A stretch of 11,614 bases of DNA, taken from the NCBI GenBank assembly GCA_001430745.1, contig KQ482018.1:363612-375225 (forward strand). Direction: 5' to 3'. This document shows positions 1 through 6,800 of this stretch, piece after piece. Source of the DNA: Auxenochlorella pyrenoidosa (taxonomy: Eukaryota > Chlorophyta > Trebouxiophyceae > Chlorellales > Chlorellaceae). The notes below the pieces were generated by a model, which did no database searches, had not been told where the DNA came from, and was given only the letters and a program-made list of their open reading frames with translations. Made by a program: the position numbers and the translations under genes. Numbering within the stretch: the stretch's first letter is position 1; each line of letters opens with the position of its first letter.

Positions 1-96
1 CAGGAACTGCGCAGCCGCGGGCAGGCTGCCGCCGTGCATGCGCAGCGCGGCGTCGATGACCAGATGATGCAGCTCTGGGAATTGAAGCTGCAGCAG
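1..96 (-). other. CUE-like ubiquitin-binding motif at the window edge
   Basis: The last 32 codons before the edge read LLQLQFPELHHLV, then IDAALRMHGGSLPAAAQFL. The FPEL block, the following helix and the Ala-Leu-x-x-x-x-Gly-Gly turn followed by a third helix are the hallmarks of CUE domains (a three-helix ubiquitin-binding fold with a conserved Phe-Pro and a di-leucine-like end). The third helix is cut by the window edge, so the closing Leu-Leu cannot be checked. Confidence 0.55.
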
Positions 97-3000
97 GTGC
101 TGCGACTCGGGGTCCAGGGGGCCGGCTGCTGCTGCCGAACCACCCTCTTCTCCCAGCGCCGCGCTGCCGCTGCTGCTGCTGGTCTCGTACCCCGAGGCCC
201 CGGCCTCGGCCCCGCTGCTGGCCGTGGCCGTGGCCCTCAGACCTTGCAGTACAGTTGGGCTGGGCAGCGGCGGCTCCGGCGGGGCCCTGGCTGCGGATGC
301 CGAGGCCCCTTGCGAGCCGCCACTGGGCAGCAGGTTGGCCAAGCTGCTCACAAGGTCTAAAGGCTCCTCCCCTGCTGCTGCCTCTGCAGCCTCCTCCGCC
401 ACCGACTTGCCACCCACAGCGATGGGCGCCTCGGACTCGCCCCACACGATGCTGCCGCCGCCGCTGGCCACGGCCTGCTCCCATGCCTGCTGCTGCTGCT
501 GCTGCAGTGGGGGCGGGCGGTGCTGAGACCTACTGACAGCCAGCACGGCTGGGGCTGCTGCCCGGGGCGCTGCAGCATTGCTGGCGGGTGCTGCCATTTC
601 AGCAGCCACGGCCGTGGGGAGCTTTAGAAGGCCCCGCCGGGGCGGCGCCTGCTGCTGCGCCTGCTGCGCCGCCGGCGCGGCGGCCCCTGCAGAAGGCTGC
701 TCTGCCATGTGCAGCTGGTCAAGCAGCGCATCCAGGTCCCAGGCTGCCGCCTTGACGGGCGGCTTGCTGCCACCCCCGACGCTGCCGCCGTGCGCTGCGG
801 CCGCCGGCGCGGGCGCAGGAAGTGCAGCAGGCACAGCGGGCTCCGTGGCAGGCTCGGCGGGCTCTGCCCGGAGGGCAGCATGCGCAGCAGGGGCAGCAGG
901 CGGGGCGGCGCCCCTGGGGAGGATCCTGACCGGGCCTGGGGGCGCCGCAGGGGCTGCCGCCGCCTGCTGGCGCCGCGCGGCTGCCGCCAGCGCCGCCTGC
1001 AGGTCCTCTGCTGAGAACACCCGGCTGCCGTCTGACAGCTGCACGCCCACCGTGCCTGCAGGGCAGAGGTTCCGCAGAAGTCGGGTTGGCACGCTCATCT
1101 GCCGGCATGCCGAACAAACGCCGGTAACCCCCCCCCCCCCCCCTCCTCGAGTGTAGATCCAGAGGGGCGCGGCGTTTTAGGAGGGCCTGCAACTTTGGCC
1201 TGCGCACCGCACGCGAATTGCGAAGAAACCTGCCCGCAACCCCACGCGCCTCCCCTGCCTGAGTGCAGAGGCCCTCACACCCGGGGCGTCCCTGCAGACC
1301 ATCACTCATGCTTGTGCCTATGTGCCTGTTGTGCCTGATCACCCCCGTCTCACCCTGCAGCAGCTTGAGGCGGGCCACCGGCGAGACCTGCCCTGCGGCC
1401 AGGGCAGCAGCTGTCAGATCCCCAGCTTCCTTGGCGGGCACGCCGTCTGCCACTGCACACAGGCGGGAGAACGGGCAAGGCGGGATGCAGAGCAATTCAC
1501 ACACAGGCTGGCATGGAAGGGCCTTGGACTTCCACCGGAGAGATGAGAGTATGAGGTAATGCGCACCCAACACATTTGAGTGGTGACGATAGCCTGCGGC
1601 AGTCGCAGCAGCGGGCCCAGGCGGGAGCAGCAGGTGGCAGCACGTAGCCACACACATGCAGGCAGCGCGGCAACTGCCCAGCCCGCGCCGTCCAGCGGCA
1701 CAAGGCTGCCCCACATGCAGCTGCCCGTACCTGAAACGGTCACGTGGGGGGTGGACTCTGAGAGGAAGGGCACCCAAGAGGGGTGCTGCACCGCCACCGC
1801 CTGCAGCGGGAGTTCCACAAAGCAACCATCACGTGTGCTTGTGCCTGTGCTTGCTTGTCAAGGAAGCCACCTAACACGCAAGGAGAGCAGCCTGGCATGT
1901 TGAGGCGGCGCGCCAAGGTGTCTGCTGCGCTGCCGCACGCGCCCGCGGCGCCCGCCCCGCTGCACCAGGCGCCACCCACCTGAGCTCGGTAGTCTGCTGC
2001 CGCGCCGACCACAAACAGTGCGGCGTCGCGCCCCAGGGGCAGCTGTAGGCACTGGGCCAGGGTCGGCTTATAGGCCATGGTCATGTGGTCCGCGCTGACC
2101 TGCGGGCCAGCGGGCACAGCGGGCACAGCGTGAGCGTCGGCCAGCTCAGGAGGCAGAACTCAGCGCTGGGCGCAGGGGATTGTGCCTGCGCCAGGCATGA
2201 TCACGCGCTGCAGTGGCCCTCAAACCAAGCTGCACCCGGCGCAAGAGGGAGTGTGCAGGGCCTCTTTCCCAGCACCCACCTCCTCGTGCAGCGGCGGCAC
2301 ATGCTGCAGCAGCTGCTGCCGCGACTTGTCGGCGAGGAAGACGGCAGCATAGTGCGGGTGCAGAGGCGGCTCTGCCTGCTGCGGCTGCGCCTGCTGCGCC
2401 GGCTGCTGCGCCGGCCTGACTGGAGGGAAGCCGGCGGCCGGGGTGGGCGGCACGGGTGTTGGGGCAGCCACAGCGGGACCGCCGCTGCCGCTGGTGGTGG
2501 CGGCAGCAATGCCTGCTGCAGGGGGGCGGCCGGCCTGCTGGGCGCTACCGCCTGCACCAGGCCCGGCCCCCGCAGCAGGGGTGCCCAGCAGCCGACGGAG
2601 CGCCACCGTCGCAGGCGACTGCCGACTGCTGCTCATGGCTGGGACAGCTTGCTGGGCGGCTCCTGGCGGCTGCATGCCCTGCTGCTGCTGTGGGATGCTG
2701 CGCTGGGCGGGCAGGGGCAGCACTTGGTGCGGCACCAGGCGTGGCCGCTGGAAGCTGCTGGCGGCGCTGGTACTGCTGCTACTGGAAGGCCTTGCTGGTG
2801 CAGTCAAACTCTTGGCGTCACTGCTGCTGCTGCTGCTGCTTCTGCTGCTGCAAAACTCGCTGCGGGGCCACCACTGCCGCTGTCGCTGCGAGTAGGCTGG
2901 TGCAGGGGACACCCTGAGCGGTGAGGCTGCGGCAGCTGGCAGTGCCTGCTGGTGTGCGGCCAGGCGGGCGCACAGCGCGCGTGCCGTCTGCAGGCAGCCG

Positions 3001-3292
3001 CTAGCCTGCCGCAGGGCAGCCCGGACCTGCACGTGCAGATGTGGTGGCTGGCATGAGAGCGTGCTGCACGATGTGCAAACAAGACACATGAGCTCAGGAT
3101 GAGCCGGGCATGGGGTCGGATGGGCAAGCATCCGCATCGGCCTGCTGCCCGCAGGTTGTGGCGCGGGCGCCAGAGTATGTGGCCCACGCTGCTCTTGGCA
3201 GCACCCACCTGGGCTGGCTCAAGCTCCAAAAACTCGTCTTCCAAGGTCTGCTCCAGGTGGGGGGAGATGGCGGCTGCCTCGGCGCGGAGCAT
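1..3292 (-). CDS. 2H-phosphoesterase-like and CUE-domain protein (partial at the 3' end, 5' end uncertain)
   Basis: Proposed exons, 5' to 3' on the minus strand: 3292-3209, 3026-2280, 2099-1980, 1800-1731, 1452-1354 and 1055-1. All five junctions have GT-AG ends and keep phase, giving 725 codons with no stop before the edge. Numbering from the ATG at 3292: helical Ala-rich N-terminus (1-75); poly-Ser and Pro/Gln/Ala-rich linker (to about 250); a folded block at about 253-373 starting HYAAVFLADKS with HMTM (282-285) and HVTV (336-339); a long Ala/Pro/Gln/Gly-rich region; and FPELHHLVIDAAL near the end. Paired HxTx motifs are the catalytic signature of 2H phosphoesterases (LigT/CPDase type), which act on 2',3'-cyclic phosphates or 2'-5' bonds at RNA ends. 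A CUE motif binds ubiquitin. Substrate and partners are unknown. The ATG at 3292 is the only in-frame Met of its exon. The frame stays open back to 3698 without another ATG, so upstream coding exons are likely. Confidence 0.72.
487..506. repeat. CTG/CAG triplet run coding for poly-Gln on the minus strand
   Basis: Perfect CTG triplets read on the minus strand as six consecutive CAG codons inside the open frame of the last exon (1055-1), so the run encodes polyglutamine in the low-complexity part of the 2H/CUE protein. Confidence 0.8.
1128..1143. repeat. Homopolymer of 16 C
   Basis: An uninterrupted run of 16 C on the plus strand (G on the minus strand), located in the intron 1353-1056 of the minus-strand gene. 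Its length could be a sequencing or assembly error, but no coding frame depends on it. Confidence 0.85.
1354..2354 (-). other. 2H-phosphoesterase-like domain, spread over four exons
   Basis: The domain is encoded by the end of exon 3026-2280 plus exons 2099-1980, 1800-1731 and 1452-1354. Spliced in phase, it reads HYAAVFLADKS, then PPLHEE joined to VSADHMTMAYKP, then GAAADYRAQ joined to AVAVQHPSW, then STPHVTVS joined to VADGVPAKEAGDL. The first HxTx is HMTM. The second is HVTV, 54 residues later, preceded by Pro as is common in this fold. Spacing is shorter than in bacterial LigT proteins but looks like a compact variant found in RNA-repair-type proteins (from general family knowledge). Both catalytic His and both Thr are present, so activity is plausible. 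A 2H domain with RNA 2',3'-cyclic phosphodiesterase activity is the best guess. Confidence 0.65.
2821..2851. repeat. CTG/AGC triplet run coding for poly-Ser on the minus strand
   Basis: About ten CTG-type triplets with one CTT interruption. In the minus-strand reading frame of exon 3026-2280 they are AGC codons with a single AGA (SSRSSSSSSSDAK), so the run encodes a serine tract ahead of the 2H-like domain. Confidence 0.75.
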
Positions 3293-3401
3293 GTGGAGGG
3301 CGCGGGCAGCCGAGCTCGCCACGGGTGTCGCCTGCAGCCCACCGATGCCCGTGCAGTCCCCTGCATGGGGCGTGACAAGGGGAGGAAGCCTCAGGGCGTA
3401 C

Positions 3402-3578
3402 ACATCTGCAGGGAGGCCCGGGCTCGCTGCCCGCCAGCGCTCCACCCGCTGCTGCCGCCGCCGCCAGCACTGCCAACCGGTCGGCGCGGCAGCCTTGCTG
3501 TTGCATTTGAGCGTACCGGCGACCTTGGTGTAGCGCCTCCCGCCCCTCGCGGCTGCCCCAGGCGGTGAACTTGGGGCT
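3402..3578 (-). other. Candidate upstream exon of the minus-strand gene
   Basis: After an acceptor-like CTGCCGCCAG, an open minus-strand frame reads SPKFTAWGSREGREALHQG, then RRYAQMQQQGCRADRLAVL and an Ala-rich stretch. It ends at a GTACGC donor (59 codons, phase 0). A 70-base intron (3401-3332) ending in GGGCTGCAG would join it in phase to 3331-3209, which includes the ATG at 3292. The peptide looks protein-like but I do not recognise it. A competing reading simply extends the 3209 exon upstream in a different frame, through a Trp-, Arg- and Lys-containing stretch (3530-3340). Both cannot be right, and neither shows an initiating ATG on its own exon upstream of 3506. Confidence 0.35.
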
Positions 3579-3825
3579 CTGGCGGCAGCCTGTCGCGGCG
3601 GCACCTCTCTACAGTGTGCACTGACTAAACACAGCAGCCGATCGGTGGATTGCACGAATGGGCGTCGAAAGAGGCGCCTTGAAGGAATGCAGGGCTGTCA
3701 CGCGTGCTGAGCTTGCGGCAGCGGAAACAGCCTTTCCAGGGGCCAGCAGGTGTTCCTGTGAGATCGATGGATTCAGATCGCCCTTGCAATCATCAAACAC
3801 AAGCTGGCAGGGCTGAGGAGCTCAG
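3579..3825. promoter_or_regulatory. Shared upstream region between two divergent genes
   Basis: This short region separates the 5' side of the minus-strand gene from the ATG of the plus-strand nucleotidase at 3826. It is less GC-rich than its surroundings and holds no open frame with an ATG on either strand. I see no clear TATA box. It probably holds the 5' untranslated leaders and a common promoter. The boundary on the minus side is uncertain because the first exon of that gene is not resolved. Confidence 0.4.
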
Positions 3826-6800
3826 ATGGCAGCAGCAATCCCCAGGCAGCTCACCATCCTGCACTTGAATGACATGCAAGTGATATATATCAGTCCGTTC
3901 GATCAGACGTCGCAGTCACCTCTGCTGGCTGATCCCCTGCGCCCGCCGCCTCGCTGCTGTGCTCTGCTGCGGGCACTGTCCCGCCCTGCTCCCTTGCGCT
4001 CGGTTCCAGCAGCCCGGGCCGCCACCAATCGCGGCAACTGTACTTCCTTGCAATGCAACTCGTTTTCTCTCGCTCCTGCGCACCTGCAGCTACGACATCA
4101 GCCCCCGCGCCAGCGGGCACGAGCCGGTGGGCGGCGCCGCGCGCATGGCCTCCAAGCTGCAGAGCTTTGGCCCCGAGGCGCTCGTGCTGTTCTCTGGGGA
4201 TGCCTTCAACCCCAGCCTGCTGTCCACCATCACCCAGGTATGTAGGCCCCGAGGTAACTGCAGATCTGCGCCCCAGATGGCGGCTCCGCAGCGGTGGCGT
4301 GGGCGGGCCTCGGAAATCGGAAAGCAACGCTGGTGCACCGCCTGCTAGGAAGAGGCTGCATGGGGGCGCGGCGACGGCACAGCTGCTCATCCCCACATGC
4401 ACGACCGTGCTTTCCTCTGGCTGCAGGGCAAGCAGATGGTGGAGGTGCTGAATGCTTTCGGGGTCAAGGCGGCCTGCGTGGTGAGCACGCCGGGCGGCCC
4501 GGCTGTGCTGCGATCTGCACGCAGGCGGCCTCGATGCGCCTGCGCCTATGCGCACCCTCGACGTTGGCTGCCCTGGTGTGCCTGCAGGGCAACCACGACT
4601 TCGATTTTGGCGTGGAAAATTTCTCCAAGCTGTCGGCCGAGTGCCGCTTCCCCTGGCTGATGGCCAACGTGCTCGAAGATGAGAGCGGCCTGCCCCTGGG
4701 CGGCGCCTCCCCCACCGCCATCATTGAGTGGCAGGGCGTGAGGGTGGGACTCATTGGTGAGGGGCAGCGATGGAGGAGTGGGCTGTTGCCTGTCAGTGGC
4801 AGGGGTGGAGGTGCGGATACCTGCCGCCTGCTTTGCTATGCTGTGCGGCAAGGCACTCGCCTAGGCGTTCTTGGCGAGCGGCTCGTTGGAGTCATGCAAG
4901 TAGCCAGCACTCCTCCTCTCCTCGTGCACGGCCCGCTCCTGGGTGCCTCTGACTCTGCCGCGGCGCTGTGCTGGCGTGGACGCCTGCTCTTGGGGCCCAC
5001 TCATGCCCCTGTGGGCAAGCCTGGCTGCGCTGCAGAGGGAGCGGCATGCAGCACAGCCTCGGGGCGCTGCTCCACCATTCCCCTCCCCGCCTTCCCTTGC
5101 CCTCCCCCCTCTCCTCCCATCCAGGCCTGGTGGAAGAAGAGTGGCTCACCACCCTGGCTTCAGTGGACCCGGATGAAGTGCGCTACCTTGATTTTGTGGC
5201 CGAGGCCAGGCGCCTGGCCGCAGAGCTGCGGGTGGGCGGCCGCCGTGGCGGCATTCTCTCTGCCGCTCTCGGCAGGTCGACAGGGCTGCGCGCACAGGCG
5301 GCGCCCCAGGGTCGCCGCTCCGCCCTCCCATGTGGCGTGCACACTTGTTCTGTGCCCAGGGGAGGCCTGCTCGCCCAGTGCGCGCTGGCCTGCCTGCCGT
5401 CTAGTACCCGCCCCCATGTGCCCACCCCCACCGCCCCTTGCTGGCTGGCAACGACCCGTTTTCAGTGCACCAGGCGCGCCTGTCCCCACCGCTCCTTGAT
5501 GTGCCTGTCCCGCCCACCGCTCCTGGCCGTGCCTGTTCCCACCGCTCCTGGGCATGCCCATCCCTCCCCACCGCTCCCAGTGGTGCTTGTCCCTCCCCAC
5601 CGGTCCTGGCCGTGCAGGCACAGGGCGCCGAGCTGGTCATCGCCCTCACCCACATGCGCCTTCCCAACGACCTCCGCCTGGCGGAGAGCGCACCGGAGAT
5701 CGACCTGGTGCTCGGAGGGTATGGCTAAAGTCGAATAAGATGATTACCTTAAAGCCCATGATGAGCTACATGTGTGCGTGCTGTGCAGTGGCTGAGCGCT
5801 CAAATGGTCTGCCCGGGATGCATTGTCATGCGGCGCAAGTCCGTGCTCGACGAGCTCGTGCACCTGTCCTGCCATGGGGCCACCCTGTCGTGCAGGCATG
5901 ACCATGACTGCTTCCTCATGCCCGGCAAGGTGGGTGCAGGGCACATTGCCCCTGCCGGCGCCCAGGTCGTCTTGACACGCGTGCGCTGTGCTGTATGCAG
6001 TCGAGGGTTCGCCTGCTTGCTGCGCATGCACCCAGCAGCTGCCCGCCCCGCGCCCTGAAGCGGCGCGGTGCAGAGGCGCCCGCGCCCACAGTGCCAAGCC
6101 CGGGCGTTCATCCTCCGTGCTTGGCTTCCATGGTGGCGTGCAGGGCACCGGCGTGCCTGTGGTCAAGTCAGGCACCGACTTCCAGCACCTCACAGAGGTA
6201 GTTGTCGAGCTGCTGCCAGCTGGAGCAAACGGCGGCGGCGGCGCAGCACCCGCATCGCCGCCCGCAGCCGCAGCCACTGGCGGGGCAGCACCCACGTCAC
6301 CAACCAGCGCTCTGTCGCCGGGGGCTCGGCCTGCCGAGGTGCCGCCGCTGGCCGGCACCCTGCTCCGCTGCCCCACCCTGCCCGCCGGTGGCTGCAGCAG
6401 CCCAGAGGGCGCGAGCGCGGCTGAGGTGTATGCCAGCGCGGCAGACGCCAGCCTGGCGGATTCGATGGAGACGTGCCGGGCGGCAGGGGGCAGCTCTGGC
6501 AGCGGGGCGCTGGTGCGGGTGCGCTGCCAGCGGCACCCCATCACCTCTGGGCTGCCACAGGACCCAGCAGTGGAGGAGATTGTGCAGGCGAGGAGGGGCG
6601 CCGGCTGGTGGGGCGACTGGGGCTGCTCCGCCCCGCTTGCCTGTGCGACGCCCTGCCCATCTCGCGGCCCACTTCTGCCAGCACTCACAGGTCGTGCACT
6701 AGCGCGGGCGGCTGTCGCCAATCGATTGCTCTAACAACCTCGCCCCCCCAGCGCATCGCATTGTCCGCTGAGCTGCGCTGCGCGGCCGCGCCCTCAACCG

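Noticed and set aside
578..1156. Plus-strand Ala/Cys-rich open frame of 192 codons
   Set aside because: It is the complement of the minus-strand exon 1055-1, which joins in phase to the 2H exons and ends in a CUE motif. The Cys-rich plus frame is a by-product of CTG/GCA triplets.
3653..3655. Minus-strand start at 3655 for a longer N-terminus
   Set aside because: The codon is GTG, not ATG, and is not a credible start in a nuclear gene.
3880..3892. TATATAT as a TATA box
   Set aside because: It lies downstream of the nucleotidase start codon, inside intron 1, so it is not positioned as a core promoter for that gene.
4294..5499. Plus-strand open frame of 401 codons
   Set aside because: It runs through introns 2-5 of the nucleotidase. 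It happens to share frame with exon 4, which explains the GNHD block, but the rest is intron sequence.
5719..5895. Frame disruption of the nucleotidase after LVLGG, suggesting a pseudogene
   Set aside because: A GTATGG donor and a GTGCAG acceptor join it exactly to the HDHD microexon. All 17 exons keep phase, so the gene appears intact.
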